64,000 bases of DNA. Source: Microbacterium sp. W4I20. Lineage in GTDB: Bacteria > Actinomycetota > Actinomycetes > Actinomycetales > Microbacteriaceae. The stretch lies in contig NZ_JAUSYB010000001.1 of assembly GCF_030816505.1 (NCBI RefSeq), positions 2,604,001 through 2,668,000 of the forward strand, given 5' to 3'. A program made the translations under genes and the position numbers. Under the pieces are notes generated by a model. It saw only the letters and a program-made list of their open reading frames with translations. It was not told the origin of the DNA and did not search any database. Positions 8,148 to 21,651 of this stretch are shown here, piece after piece. The number at the start of each line of letters is the position of its first letter. Within the stretch, counting starts at the first letter, position 1.

Positions 8148-9128
8148 GTGACCCTCGACCCCGTCGCCTACCAGCCGTACGCCGATCCGGACGATTTCAT
8201 CCGCGAGGTGACCGACCTCATCTGGGTCGACCGCTCGATCAGCTTCATCCGCGACAACTACGAACCCGACTCGATCGTGCACGGCGGCTTCGGCACCGCG
8301 ACGACCCGTGACGAGGTGCTCGAGGGCACGCTGATGCGCATCGCCGAGGCACCCGACCGGGTCAGCCAGACCGAGGACATCGTGTGGGAGGCGCGGGGTG
8401 ACGACGCGTTCCTCAGTTCGCACCTCGTCGTCGTCGGCGACCTCTTGTCGCCGCGCGTGAGCCGCACGATCGCGAACTGCCTCTACCGGCGCGGACGCAT
8501 GGTGGAGGAGTGGGTCGTGCGCGATACCCTCGCCGAGGCGTTGCAGGATGGGCTCGACCCCGACGAGGTGGCGCGCGAGTACGCCTTCCGCGGCTACGTC
8601 GCGAGTTGGGCGGATGCTGCGCCAGACGATCCGGTCATCACCGGCGACTCCGGTCCGCGGCCCGACGAGCACAGGGCCGAGGTCGAGACCGTGCTCGAGA
8701 TGATCGAGGCGGTCTGGAACGACCGCGACCTGCACGCGGTCGAGAAGTTCTTCCATCGGGACCTCACCCTGCTCACCGTGGGGAATCGACACATCATCCG
8801 GCCGGAGGGGTACCGCCGTGCGCTGCTCTCGCTGCTCGAATCGTTCCCGGCAGGACGCTTCGAGGTCCGCGACGTGCAGGCCCACCACGACATCCGCTAC
8901 GCCGGCACCCGTGTGGCGGTCACCTGGAAGTTCACCGGCGATTACATCGGTGTACCGAACTACGGTCCCCTCACAGGCGAACCGATCGACCTGCTCGGAA
9001 TCTCGCAGTTCACCCTGCACCAGGGGCTGATCGTGAAGGAGGTGCGCCTGTGGGACGACATCGCGTTGCGCACGCAGATCGCGAGCAGGCGAGGTGCAGA
9101 GCCGGTGGGGCCGACGAACATCTACTGA
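8148..9128 (+). CDS. Two-domain SnoaL/NTF2-like protein
   Basis: A 326-residue protein with two NTF2-like (SnoaL) cone folds: residues 1-150, with WVDRSISFIRDNYEPDSIVHG, and residues 175-310, with VWNDRDLHAVEKFFHRDL and a C-terminal QGLIVKEVRLWDD strand. Single SnoaL domains act as isomerases, cyclases, hydrolases or binding proteins; fused pairs in a catabolic operon are little studied. No function is claimed. The GTG start at 8148 follows a good AGGAG site, 39 bp after the FGGY kinase stop, and this is the last gene of the operon (124 bp gap follows). Its position suggests it handles an intermediate before or after phosphorylation and oxidation. Confidence 0.75.
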   Translation: MTLDPVAYQPYADPDDFIREVTDLIWVDRSISFIRDNYEPDSIVHGGFGTATTRDEVLEGTLMRIAEAPDRVSQTEDIVWEARGDDAFLSSHLVVVGDLLSPRVSRTIANCLYRRGRMVEEWVVRDTLAEALQDGLDPDEVAREYAFRGYVASWADAAPDDPVITGDSGPRPDEHRAEVETVLEMIEAVWNDRDLHAVEKFFHRDLTLLTVGNRHIIRPEGYRRALLSLLESFPAGRFEVRDVQAHHDIRYAGTRVAVTWKFTGDYIGVPNYGPLTGEPIDLLGISQFTLHQGLIVKEVRLWDDIALRTQIASRRGAEPVGPTNIY

Positions 9129-9252
9129 CCCCCTGCGCCGCCCGCGTGAGGTCCCCTGCGAGCGGAATTCGACGTTGTCTCTCACGCCGAGCGATAGGTT
9201 GGAAAGTCCTCGCGCAGTCCCGCGGGGAGGTGCTCGACGAGGGGAATCCGAC

Positions 9253-9846
9253 ATGAAGACACTGGTCATCGGCGCGACCGGCAGCATCGGCGGCGTCGTC
9301 GCGACCGCGCTCGAGCAGCGCGGACACGAGGTCGTCCGTGCCTCGCGAAGCTCCACTCCCTCCGTCGATGTCTACGACCCCGCGTCGATCCGCGAGCTGT
9401 TCTCCACGGTCGGCGAGCTCGACGCCGTCGTGGTCGCCGTCGGTTCGGTCGGGTTCAAGCCGCTGACCGAGCTCGGTCGCGACGACTACGTCGCTGCCTT
9501 CACGAAGAAGACGCTCGCCCAGATCGAGGTGCTCTCCCAGGCGCTCGACCGGGTACGCGACGGTGGCTCGATCACCCTGACCAGCGGTGTGCTCGCCCGC
9601 GAACCCATCGCCACCGGCGCCGCGGCCGCGATGGCCAACGGCGCGCTCGAGTCGTTCGTGATCACGGCCGCGGCCGAGGCGCCGCGCGGCATCCGCATCA
9701 ACGCCGTCTCACCCGACGTGCTCGAGAACTCTCCGGGCTATCACGCGACCTTCCCCGGACACCGTCCGGTGACCGACGACGAGGTCGCGACGGCTTACAT
9801 CCGCGCGGTCGAGGGCGTGATCACCGGGCGCGTGCTGCCCGTCTGA
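9253..9846 (+). CDS. Short-chain dehydrogenase-like protein without the YxxxK pair
   Basis: A 197-residue Rossmann-fold protein. GATGSIGG (residues 7-14) is the nucleotide-binding loop, VVAVGSVGF matches the NAG-type strand and RINAVSPDVL is the usual post-catalytic segment. Where a classical SDR has the catalytic Tyr-x-x-x-Lys it reads AAAMANGALESFV, so the catalytic pair is absent. This short subfamily is common and often annotated only as SDR. The ATG at 9253 was chosen over an upstream open frame because the fold begins there. It is preceded by a 124 bp gap and is probably its own transcript. Confidence 0.8.
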   Translation: MKTLVIGATGSIGGVVATALEQRGHEVVRASRSSTPSVDVYDPASIRELFSTVGELDAVVVAVGSVGFKPLTELGRDDYVAAFTKKTLAQIEVLSQALDRVRDGGSITLTSGVLAREPIATGAAAAMANGALESFVITAAAEAPRGIRINAVSPDVLENSPGYHATFPGHRPVTDDEVATAYIRAVEGVITGRVLPV

Positions 9847-9861
9847 CCGGCGCGGCCGGAC

Positions 9862-10230
9862 TCAGCCGCAGAACGCCGAGACCGAGTCCTTCAGCTGCGT
9901 GATGGCTTCGATGGTCTCCGGCGCCTGGAGGTCGGTCATGGCGCCGAGCTGCTGAGCGCCCGAGCGGATGACATCGCCCACCTGCCCGTCGACGTCGTCG
10001 GCGAGGCCCTCCAGAGTGCCGACCAGTTCGTCGCGCGCGGCGTCGGCCTGCTCCGCGGTCACGTCGCCCTGCGCGAGCAGAGCTTCGTACTGGCCGTATG
10101 CATCGTCGAAGGCCGTGCACGTCTCCTCCACCGGGACGCCGAGGACATCGCCGGCGAACCCGGTCACCTGCGAGCAGCCCGCGAGCAGACCGGCGGCGAG
10201 CACGAGCGGAACAGCGAGGAGTCGACGCAT
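9862..10230 (-). CDS. Small secreted lipoprotein, unknown function
   Basis: A 122-residue protein with a lipoprotein signal peptide (MRRLLAVPLVLAAG, lipobox LLAGC with Cys about residue 19), then a helical, acidic domain with two cysteines (ETCTAF and the final FCG) that could form a disulfide. It resembles the many small actinobacterial lipoproteins of unknown role. It converges on the SDR gene and is downstream of the DHFR-family gene, 44 bp away on the same strand. Confidence 0.75.
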   Translation of the reverse strand: MRRLLAVPLVLAAGLLAGCSQVTGFAGDVLGVPVEETCTAFDDAYGQYEALLAQGDVTAEQADAARDELVGTLEGLADDVDGQVGDVIRSGAQQLGAMTDLQAPETIEAITQLKDSVSAFCG

Positions 10231-10274
10231 CCTCCGAGGGTAGCCGCGCCACCTGACGCGGACCCTGGGAGCGG

Positions 10275-10847
10275 TCACTCCGGACTCGACCGCTTCGGGC
10301 GGTAGGTGCGCCCGAAGCTGCGCTCCGCCCCCTCGTAGATCTCGACGAGCTCCCAGTCGTATCGTCGACCACCGGGAACATCGAAGATGCGGATGCCGTC
10401 GCCGAGGAACACCGGCGCGACGAACACCTGCAGCTCGTCGACGAGGTCGTGCTCGAGAGCCTGCCGCGCGATGTCGGCGCTGATGATCTGTATGTCGCGG
10501 TCGCCGGCGATCTCCTGCGCGCGACGGATCGCCTCGATGATGTCGCAGTCCAGCGCGACGACGCTGTCGTCTTCCGCCAACTCCTCGGGCCGGTGCGTGA
10601 GGATGAACTCGGTTCCCGACCACGCTCCGCCGTAGGCCTCGGAGGTCATCTCGTCGCGCTCGTCGACCTGCGCCTTCGCGGCGTCGTATCCGCGTCGGCC
10701 GGAGATGATCACGGCGACCTCTCCCGCCATCCGCTCGGTCGCCCCCTCGGTCATCGGCTCCGCGGCCGAGAGCCAGCCCATGTCGTGACCCGGCCCAGCG
10801 ATGAAGCCGTCGATCGAACTGGTGAAACCCCACGCGACCTTGCCCAT
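10275..10847 (-). CDS. Dihydrofolate reductase-family (RibD C-terminal) protein
   Basis: A 190-residue protein of the bacterial bifunctional deaminase-reductase C-terminal family. It begins MGKVAWGFTSSIDGFIAG, the usual first strand with the catalytic-site SxDG segment, has VIISGRRGYD, and ends in VFLGDGIRIFDVPGG, the nucleotide/substrate loop. These stand-alone proteins are predicted NADPH-dependent reductases of unknown substrate and are frequent in soil actinobacteria. The metallophosphoesterase gene lies 14 bp upstream on the same strand, suggesting co-transcription. Confidence 0.85.
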   Translation of the reverse strand: MGKVAWGFTSSIDGFIAGPGHDMGWLSAAEPMTEGATERMAGEVAVIISGRRGYDAAKAQVDERDEMTSEAYGGAWSGTEFILTHRPEELAEDDSVVALDCDIIEAIRRAQEIAGDRDIQIISADIARQALEHDLVDELQVFVAPVFLGDGIRIFDVPGGRRYDWELVEIYEGAERSFGRTYRPKRSSPE

Positions 10848-10861
10848 GCGATCGAGGTTAC

Positions 10862-11638
10862 TCAGCCGGTCGCATCTCCGGGAGTCCGTCCATCGCGCGG
10901 CCCGAACGCTGCGAGGGCGTCGAGGTCGGTCGCGGGGGAGCGCAGGAAGTCGTCGACCCAGGCGCGGATGCCGGGGAACGTCGAGTTCGCGATGACCTCG
11001 GCGGCGAGCTCGTCGGGGTCGATCGGCGTGCGCCCCAGCGTCACCGCACCGTTCGACAGCAGCGCCCAGTGAGCCCCGGAACGCCCATAGGGGAGCCCGA
11101 CGCTGCCCGGATTGACGACGAGTCGTCCGTCGACCAGCCGCAGGAACGGCATGTGCGTGTGCCCGCAGACGAGGGTGCGGACGTCATCCGGCAGATCGGC
11201 GAGCGCTTCGACCCAGCGTTCCGCCCGGGTGTCGACGAGGACGACCTCCTCGTCGGACCGCGGCGTGGCGTGGCAGAAGCGCACGGCGCCGAATCCGTCC
11301 ACGTCGATCGTGACCTGCTCCGGCATCCGCTCGAGCAGGTCGCGGTGGGCAGGCAAGAGTCGACCCGCACCCCAGATCGTCAAGTCGTCGGCGTCGGCCG
11401 CGTCGTCAATGCCGAGCGCGAGATGGAGCAGTTCACGATCGGCGTTGCCGCGCACGAGCACCGCACGGTCGCCGAGCGCTGTCAGCCGGTCGAGCACCTC
11501 TGTCGGCTGCGGGCCCCAGGTGTGATCGCCCGTCACGACGAGCAGTTCGGCTTCGGCGACGGCGGGCTCGGCGAGCACACTTTCCAGGGCGGGTAGCACG
11601 CCATGGATGTCGGAGACCACTGCGACGGAGGAGGTCAT
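10862..11638 (-). CDS. Calcineurin-like metallophosphoesterase
   Basis: A 258-residue phosphoesterase of the YfcE/MJ0936-like group. The metal ligands are visible in order: VSDIHG (residues 8-13), VTGDHTWGP, LVRGNADRE (GN-D motif), CHATPRS, and CGHTHMPF. The motif after the second aspartate reads GDH rather than the common GDx, still within family variation. It is likely a cytoplasmic phosphodiesterase or phosphatase; substrate unknown. It lies just downstream of the treZ gene on the same strand (32 bp), so read-through from the trehalose operon is possible. Confidence 0.87.
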   Translation of the reverse strand: MTSSVAVVSDIHGVLPALESVLAEPAVAEAELLVVTGDHTWGPQPTEVLDRLTALGDRAVLVRGNADRELLHLALGIDDAADADDLTIWGAGRLLPAHRDLLERMPEQVTIDVDGFGAVRFCHATPRSDEEVVLVDTRAERWVEALADLPDDVRTLVCGHTHMPFLRLVDGRLVVNPGSVGLPYGRSGAHWALLSNGAVTLGRTPIDPDELAAEVIANSTFPGIRAWVDDFLRSPATDLDALAAFGPRDGRTPGDATG

Positions 11639-11670
11639 CCCGCCATCCTGGTCGCTCTCGCCAGCCAGCG

Positions 11671-13422
11671 CTACGGACGCCGGATGACGACGGCCGCGGA
11701 GTCCGGCGGCAGCACCGGCGAACCCTCGATCACCTCGACGGGCACCGTCGACAGCAACACCTCAGCATCCGTCCCGAGGTCGAACTCCGCCGGATCGGCC
11801 GAGAGGTTGACCAGCACCGAGAGGTCGCCACGGTCGATCCGGTACACCCGATGATCGGGGGTGCCGTCGGACTCCCAGGTCGTGACAGTCGTCGCCGACA
11901 GCAGAGGATCCGTCAGCTCCGGCCGCTCGCGCCGCAGGGCCGCGAGCTCGCGGTACAGATTCAGAAGGCGGGCATGATCGGGGCGCGAGAGCTCGCTCCA
12001 ATCGAGGTGCGAGCGCTCGAAGGTTGCGGGGTCCTGCGGGTCGGGCACGGAATCCGTGTCCCACTCCATCCTCGCGAACTCGGCCTTGCGCCCTTCCGAC
12101 ACCAGACGCCCGAGCTCCGGCTCCGGATGCGAGGTGAAGAACTGCCACGGGGTCGACGCACCCCACTCCTCACCCATGAACAGCATCGGCGTTCCCGGTG
12201 CGGTCAGGGTGAGCACCGCGGCGACGGCGAGCCGATCGACCGAGAGCGACGCCGAGAGGCGGTCGCCGGCGGCCCGGTTCCCGATCTGGTCGTGATCCTG
12301 CGCGAACGTCACCAGGCGCCACGCGGGTACCTCCGACGGAACCGGCGCTCCGTGCGCACGCCCGCGGAACGACGAGAACGTCCCATCGTGGAAGAACCCG
12401 CCCTCCGACACCTTGGCGACAGCATCCTCCGCGGCGAAGTCGGCGTAGTAGCCGACCGTCTCGCCCGTGAGTGCGACATGCATCGCGTGGTGCCAGTCGT
12501 CCGACCACTGGGCCGTGAGGCCGTAGCCCCCGGCATCCCGCGGCAGGATGAGCGTCGGGTCGTTCAGATCGGACTCGGCGATCAGCGTCAGCGGACGGTT
12601 CTCGTGCGCCGAGAGCGCATCGGTGCGTTCGGCGAGCTCGCGCAGGATGTGCACCGCCTGCTCATCGTGCAGCGCGTGCACCGCGTCGAGGCGGAGCCCA
12701 TCGACGTGATGATCGCGCATCCACATCAGGGCGTTCTCGACGATGAACTCGCGCACGGCCGATTCGTCGAGGTTCACCGAGTCGCCCCAGGTGTTGCGGC
12801 TGCCCTCCCGAAGGTACGGGCCGAACTCCGGCAGGTAGTTGCCACTCGGACCCAGGTGGTTGTAGACGACGTCCTGGATCACGGCCAGCCCGTGCGCATG
12901 CGCCGCGTCGACGAAGCGCTGGTAGGCGCTCGGGCCTCCGTACCCTTCGTGAACCGCGTACCAGAGCACGCCGTCGTATCCCCAGTTCCACTGCCCGTTG
13001 AAGGCGTTGACCGGGAGCAGCTCGACATGCGAGACCCCGAGATCGACGAGATGGTCGAGGCGCCCGATGGCCGCGTCGAGCGTGCCCTCCGGCGTGAACG
13101 TGCCGAGGTGCAGCTCGTAGATGAGGCCGCCGGCGAGCTGCCGTCCGGTCCAGGAGTGGTCGGTCCAGGTGAATGCGTCGACGTCGAAGGCGGCCGAGGG
13201 CCCGTGCACACCCTCCGGCTGCCGTCGCGACCGAGGATCGGGACGCAGCTGATCGCTGTCATCGATCAGGAATCCGTAGCGCTCACCGTCAGCGAGCTCG
13301 ACGTCTGCGCGCCACCAGCCGTCGGCGCCGGCATCCAGCTCCCGTTCATCGACCGTCGAGCCGTCGTCGGCGATTCGTCGGAGCCGCATCCGCTGGGCGC
13401 GGGGTCCCCAGACCTCGATCAT
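11671..13422 (-). CDS. treZ: Malto-oligosyltrehalose trehalohydrolase
   Basis: A 583-residue GH13 enzyme that releases trehalose from the end of maltooligosyl-trehalose in the cytoplasm. An N-terminal carbohydrate-binding fold ([15 protein letters not shown]) precedes the barrel, with [24 protein letters not shown] (nucleophile Asp), [10 protein letters not shown] (acid/base Glu) and [12 protein letters not shown]. The length is normal for the family. It is the last gene of the treX-treY-treZ series, starting 13 bp after treY, with a GAGAGG ribosome site. Together the three genes convert glycogen or maltodextrin to trehalose, an osmo- and desiccation protectant. Confidence 0.96.
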   Translation of the reverse strand: MIEVWGPRAQRMRLRRIADDGSTVDERELDAGADGWWRADVELADGERYGFLIDDSDQLRPDPRSRRQPEGVHGPSAAFDVDAFTWTDHSWTGRQLAGGLIYELHLGTFTPEGTLDAAIGRLDHLVDLGVSHVELLPVNAFNGQWNWGYDGVLWYAVHEGYGGPSAYQRFVDAAHAHGLAVIQDVVYNHLGPSGNYLPEFGPYLREGSRNTWGDSVNLDESAVREFIVENALMWMRDHHVDGLRLDAVHALHDEQAVHILRELAERTDALSAHENRPLTLIAESDLNDPTLILPRDAGGYGLTAQWSDDWHHAMHVALTGETVGYYADFAAEDAVAKVSEGGFFHDGTFSSFRGRAHGAPVPSEVPAWRLVTFAQDHDQIGNRAAGDRLSASLSVDRLAVAAVLTLTAPGTPMLFMGEEWGASTPWQFFTSHPEPELGRLVSEGRKAEFARMEWDTDSVPDPQDPATFERSHLDWSELSRPDHARLLNLYRELAALRRERPELTDPLLSATTVTTWESDGTPDHRVYRIDRGDLSVLVNLSADPAEFDLGTDAEVLLSTVPVEVIEGSPVLPPDSAAVVIRRP

Positions 13423-13435
13423 CGTGGGTCCTCTC

Positions 13436-15780
13436 TCACCGGGCGAGCTCGATCAGCGCCACCGGGTAGGTCTCGAACAGCTCGGCCAGTCGCACCGGGC
13501 CGGGCTCGATGCGCCGTCCGGTGAGCACGTCGGTACCGGGGATGTCGGGCCGCATCATGACGGTGTCGCCCCAGCCGCCGCGGCGGGCGAGACCCACCGG
13601 CAGCCGCGTCGCGACGGCGGTCGCCCCGCCGCGGTGCACCGCGACAGCGTGATCGGCGGCCTCTCCCTCGACGACGGCCGGGCGGTAGAAGCGGAACAGC
13701 TCCGGGTGGTCGCGCCGCAGGCGAAGAGCGCGCGACGTGACGAGCATCTTGGCCCGCCCGGAATCGTCCACCGGAGGGAGGATGCCGCGGGCGACGTCGG
13801 CGTCGAGCTCTCGCAGCATCCGTGCACGCGCGTCGAAGTCGACCGGACGGCGGTTGTCGGGGTCGACCAGGGACAGGTCCCAAAGCTCCGAGCCCTGGTA
13901 CACGTCGGGCACCCCGGGGCCGGTGAGCAGCAGCAGCTTCGCCGACAGGGAGTTGGAGCGCCCGGCATCCACGATCTCGGCGACGAAGCGCTCGATGATC
14001 GGTCGCGCCGCCCCCTCGATCGACTGTGCGATCGCGTCGAGACCCTTCTCGAAATCCGCATCCGGATGCTGCCACGTCGTGGACTCCGATGCTTCGCGCG
14101 CGGCCTTGGTCGCGTAGGCGAGCAGACGGTCGGAGGGGATCGGCCAGGCACCGACCACGGCCTGCCAGAGGAGTGCGTCGAGCGGACCGTGGCCGGTGCT
14201 CGCCACGGCGCGGAGTTCGGTCAGCACCTCGGCCCAGCGGTCCGGCATCTCGGACAGCACGGCGAGTCGCGCCCGCACGTCTTCGGAGCGCTTCGTGTCG
14301 TGCGTCGACAGGGTCGTCATCGCGTACGGCCAGCCGGCGAGACGATCACGCTGCGCATCGTGGAACTCGGCGACCGACAGGGCGGCGATCGACGGATCCG
14401 CGCCGACCTCGGTCAGCGATCCCAGGCGCGAGTAGCGGTAGAACGCGGTGTCTTCGACGCCCTTCGCCATGACCGCGCCGCTGGTCTGCTGGAAACGCTG
14501 AGCGACCTCGAGGCGCGCGTCGGCGAGCAGCGGCTCGAGCTCGGCGAAGGCCGAGGTGAGATCGGGGCGGCGACGCCGCGCGTCGGCGAACGCGTGCCGC
14601 AGGTGCGCGACGCCCTCGGGGAGGTACGAGCGGTACACCGGGAAGCAGGCCAGCAGTTCGGCGAGCGCATCCTCGGCCTGCACGATCCCCTGTGGCAGGG
14701 TGCGCACGAGCCGCCGCACCTCGGAGCCGAGCAGCTCGTCGGCGATCATCCGCTTCGTGTCGTGGATGAGGTCGGGCCAGGCCTGCGCCTCGGGCAGTCC
14801 CGACTCGGTGCGCAGCCGCGCGTCGAGGGCGGTCAGTTCGTCGACCCCGTCTCGGTCGACGAACAGTCGGTCGAGTTCGGCGAGGGCGTCGTAACCGGTG
14901 GTCCCGTCGGTGCGCCAGTAGGCGGGGAGCGCCTCACCCGGCTCGAGGATCTTCTCGACGAGCGTGTAGGCGCGGCCCGTGGCATCCGCCAGTTGCTCCA
15001 GGTATCCGGCCGGGTCGGCGAGTCCGTCGGGATGATCCACGCGGATGCCGTCCACCAGGCCGTCGCGCACCCAGCGGACGATCTCACGGTGGGAGTCGGC
15101 GAACACGTCGGGCAGCTCGACCCGGATGCCAGCCAGCTCCACCACCGCGAAGAACCGGCGGTAGTTCAGCCCGGTGTTCTGGTCCTCCCAGAACCGCAGT
15201 TCGTAGTGCTGCGCCGCGAGCAGCGCTGGGAGGTCGTCCGCGTGCGCGGCGGACCCGGGCGCGAGCGGAAGCACATGGTCGAAGTAGCTCAGCACGCCGT
15301 CGGGGGCGTCGTCGGCGGGCGACGTATCGATGACGAGCTCGCCCTTGGCCAGCGCGTCGTCGGGCAAGGAGCCCAGGATGGGCAGCAGCACCCGGTCGCC
15401 GCCGGCCTTCCAGTCGATGTCGAACGCGACCGCGTGCCGAGACGCCCGGCCGAGCCGCAGCACGTCCCACCACCACGGGTTCTGGCGCGGAACGGCCACG
15501 CCGACGTGATTGGGCACGGTGTCGACGAGGATGCCGAGGCCGGCAGCTCGCGCGGCGGCGGCGAACCGCTCGAGTCCCGCCTCGCCGCCGCGGTCCGGGT
15601 CCACCCGGGAGTGATCCACCACGTCGTAGCCGTGATTCGAGCCGGGCACGGCCGCGAGCAGCGGCGACAGATACGCCCAGCCGGCCCCGAGTTCGCTCAG
15701 ATACTCCGTGACCGCGGCCGCTTCGTCGAGCGGGAACCGGTCGCTGATCTGGAGTCGATACGTCGAGATCGGCCGTCGTG

Positions 15781-15784
<4 letters not shown>
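13436..15784 (-). CDS. treY: Maltooligosyl trehalose synthase
   Basis: A 782-residue GH13 enzyme that isomerises the terminal alpha-1,4 bond of a maltodextrin to alpha,alpha-1,1. It starts with [17 protein letters not shown], has [12 protein letters not shown], the nucleophile region [11 protein letters not shown], the acid/base region [12 protein letters not shown] and, further on, [15 protein letters not shown], all diagnostic of TreY rather than ordinary amylases. Length is typical. It overlaps the end of treX by 4 bp (ATGA), so the two are translationally coupled, and treZ follows 13 bp later. Confidence 0.96.
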
Positions 15785-17987
<2,203 letters not shown>

Positions 17988-17991
<4 letters not shown>

Positions 17992-18281
17992 GGAGCGAGC
18001 TTAGGCCGCCGCGATGACGCGGCCTGCTCGGCTACGATCTGCACTGCCCGCTCGAAGTCGAGAACCTGGGCGATCTCCTCCGCCAGGGCATAGGGATGCC
18101 CGAGGTAGCAGACGAACACGGGGGAGACGACTTCGATGTACCCGACCGGGCCGTCCTGGCTCACGACGTAACGGTCGAAGTCGTGCAGTTCCCAGCTGGC
18201 CTGGGCTGGGGCCGTCGATGCGACCTCGTGCTCTCGGGTGCGCGTCTCGGAGCCAGTGGGGACGGAAGTGCTGACAGACAT
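17988..18281 (-). CDS. Unknown 97-residue protein heading the trehalose operon
   Basis: I do not recognise this protein. It starts at the ATG at 18281, which has a near-perfect AGGAGG site five bases upstream, and its stop overlaps the treX start by 4 bp (ATGA). The first 35 residues are Ser/Thr-rich and look disordered; the rest is a compact alpha/beta stretch (HDFDRYVVSQDGPVGYIEVV, then VCYLGHPYALAEEIAQVLDF). No signal peptide or membrane segment. Being the first gene of the treXYZ operon and divergent from the GAF regulator, it may regulate or bind the enzymes, but that is only inference from position. Confidence 0.65.
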
Positions 18282-18364
18282 GAGACCTCCTGACTCGGTG
18301 ATGGTCTCCACGGTAAGAGGGCAGCGGAATATCGGATACGCCATTGCCAGATGACAGATTTCGC

Positions 18365-18387
18365 GGTATATCTCGAACCGATATACC
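18365..18387. promoter_or_regulatory. Inverted repeat before the GAF regulator gene
   Basis: GGTATATC (18365-18372), a 7-base spacer and GATATACC (18380-18387) form a perfect 8-bp inverted repeat in the divergent region between the trehalose operon and the GAF regulator. A related GATATT/AATATC palindrome is in front of the aldehyde dehydrogenase gene (19838-19854), so both are candidate sites for the same regulator, probably the GAF protein itself. Confidence 0.6.
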
Positions 18388-18454
18388 GGTTACGCCGGCG
18401 GCATCCGACTCCTACACTGAGACCACGCATCATCTTCGACGATCGGAGAACGCT

Positions 18455-19786
18455 GTGTCTGCACCGTGGCAGGTCTCCCGCGACGCGCTTCCCCCGGCGT
18501 CGCGACTGCTCATCGAGCGCGCGCACGAGGAGATGCTGGCGGGGAACCTCGACGATCGCCGGCTCCGCGAGGTGCGACCGCTGGTGCGGGAGTCCTGGGA
18601 GCGGTCCTGGCGGGGGAGGGTCGGGCCGGAGGGCGCGCCGCCGCTCGAACTGATCAGCGACGAGCTCGAGGAGTATCGCCTCGCGCATCCGCTCGCCTCC
18701 GCGATGGACATGATCCGCACCCTGCTGCTTCCGGACACCGGTGAAGACTCCGGCGTGATCATCGCCGTCGGCGATAAGGCCGGCCGCCTGCTGTGGATCG
18801 AGGGCGACCGGCAGCTCCGATCCCTCACCGACGACATGGGCTTCGTCGCCGGGGCGAATTGGTCGGAGGATGCCGTAGGCACGAGCGCCCCGGGCACCGC
18901 CCTCGCCCTCGGGCAGTCGGTGCAGATCCGCGGCGCCGAGCATTACAACCGGCTCGTGCACCCCTGGTCGTGCACGGCCGCTCCTGTGCACGACCCTGAG
19001 ACGAGACGGCTGCTCGGGGTGATCGACATCACCGGCGGTCCCGAGGTCGTGAGCACCCAGGCGCGTCTGCTGGTCGACGCGACAGCCCGAGCCGTCGAGT
19101 CCGAGCTGATGGTGGCCCGGCTGCGCGAACGGAACGAGACCCCGAGTCCGCGCTCGGCTCCGGCGAAGGCCCGGAGCACCAAGACGGCCCGAGCGACCCT
19201 GCACGTGCTCGGCCGCGACCGTGCCCGGCTGGAGACCGAGTCCGCGCACGATGAGTCGATGGTCGAGCTGAGCGCCCGGCACGCCGCCATCCTGCTGATG
19301 CTCGCGGTGCACCGCCAGGGCCTGTCCGCCGAGCGCCTCTGCGAGCTCGTGTACGGCCCCGGGGTCTCGCCCGATACGCTGCGGCCCGAGATGGTGCGGT
19401 TGCGCAAGGTGCTCGAGCGGACCGCCCCCGACCTGGTGCCGGAGTCGCGGCCGTACCGGCTGCCCGTGCCGCTCGAGACCGATGCCCACGACGTGCTCTC
19501 GCTGCTCGACCGCGGCGCGCACCGCGTGGCGCTGACCGCCTACCGGGGGCCGGTGCTGCCCGAGTCGACCTCGCCCGGCGTCGAGGAGTTCCGCGAGTCG
19601 GTGCGCGCGGCGCTCCGCGAGGTGATGCTGTCCGAGGCCAGCCTCGACGTGCTGCTCGCGTATGCCGAGATCCCCGAGGGGCAGGGGGATGCCGAGGTGC
19701 TCCGCCTCGCGCTGGAGATGCTCCCGGCGCGCTCGCCGAAGCGCGCCGCGCTGGTCGCCCGGATCGAGCGCCTCGACCGGGCCTGA
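18455..19786 (+). CDS. GAF-domain regulator of aldehyde dehydrogenase
   Basis: A 443-residue protein of the actinobacterial GAF-regulator type usually found beside aldehyde dehydrogenase and DUF779 genes. Residues 80-210 form the GAF domain ([18 protein letters not shown], then [23 protein letters not shown], ending [14 protein letters not shown]), resembling the sensor part of AcoR-like activators; no AAA+ domain follows. The C-terminal half has [25 protein letters not shown], a helix-turn-helix-like winged region, and [16 protein letters not shown]. The GTG at 18455, preceded by CGGAG, was chosen; the longer frame back to 18344 would cross the palindrome at 18365. It likely senses an aldehyde or alcohol and controls the next gene. 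Confidence 0.82.
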   Translation: MSAPWQVSRDALPPASRLLIERAHEEMLAGNLDDRRLREVRPLVRESWERSWRGRVGPEGAPPLELISDELEEYRLAHPLASAMDMIRTLLLPDTGEDSGVIIAVGDKAGRLLWIEGDRQLRSLTDDMGFVAGANWSEDAVGTSAPGTALALGQSVQIRGAEHYNRLVHPWSCTAAPVHDPETRRLLGVIDITGGPEVVSTQARLLVDATARAVESELMVARLRERNETPSPRSAPAKARSTKTARATLHVLGRDRARLETESAHDESMVELSARHAAILLMLAVHRQGLSAERLCELVYGPGVSPDTLRPEMVRLRKVLERTAPDLVPESRPYRLPVPLETDAHDVLSLLDRGAHRVALTAYRGPVLPESTSPGVEEFRESVRAALREVMLSEASLDVLLAYAEIPEGQGDAEVLRLALEMLPARSPKRAALVARIERLDRA

Positions 19787-19837
19787 CCGCGGGGTCCGAC
19801 CTCGGCTCCGGTCGCGAAACTGCACCCATCTCGAGCC

Positions 19838-19854
19838 GATATTGCTGGAATATC
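19838..19854. promoter_or_regulatory. Palindromes before the aldehyde dehydrogenase gene
   Basis: GATATT-N5-AATATC (19838-19854) is a perfect inverted repeat, itself flanked by CCGGTCGCGA (19809-19818) and TCGCGACCGG (19853-19862). Slightly further on come two TGCAACCT copies (19883 and 19913) around the palindrome CGCAACGTTGCG (19893-19904). This dense set of symmetric sites, 60-170 bp before the ATG, looks like an activator-binding promoter. Binding by the GAF regulator is inferred from the matching half-site upstream of its own gene. Confidence 0.6.
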
Positions 19855-19982
19855 GCGACCGGAACCAGGGACGTTCGACCGCTGCAACCTCTCGCAACGT
19901 TGCGCACTCGGGTGCAACCTCCAGCGACGTACCGTCGGGGAACAGCCCGCGCATCGAAGCGCGGCCCGTCGAAGGAGTCACG

Positions 19983-21548
<1,566 letters not shown>

Positions 21549-21557
21549 TCGATCCGG

Positions 21558-21620
21558 TGGGTCGCTGAGCCTGTCGAAGCGTCGCCGAGCGTTCGGCCCT
21601 TCGACAGGCTCAGGGACCCA
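21558..21620. repeat. Inverted repeat with CCTGAGCCTGTCGAAG core (dispersed REP-like element)
   Basis: Two 22-base arms (21558-21579 and 21599-21620) are reverse complements with one mismatch, separated by 19 bases, and would form a strong hairpin just after the aldehyde dehydrogenase stop. A single-arm copy with one base change is at 50153-50174. This is a repetitive extragenic element, possibly also acting as a terminator or RNA-stability hairpin here. Confidence 0.75.
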
Positions 21621-21651
21621 GAGGTGTGTGAGAAACGGAGAAGGGACGGTC

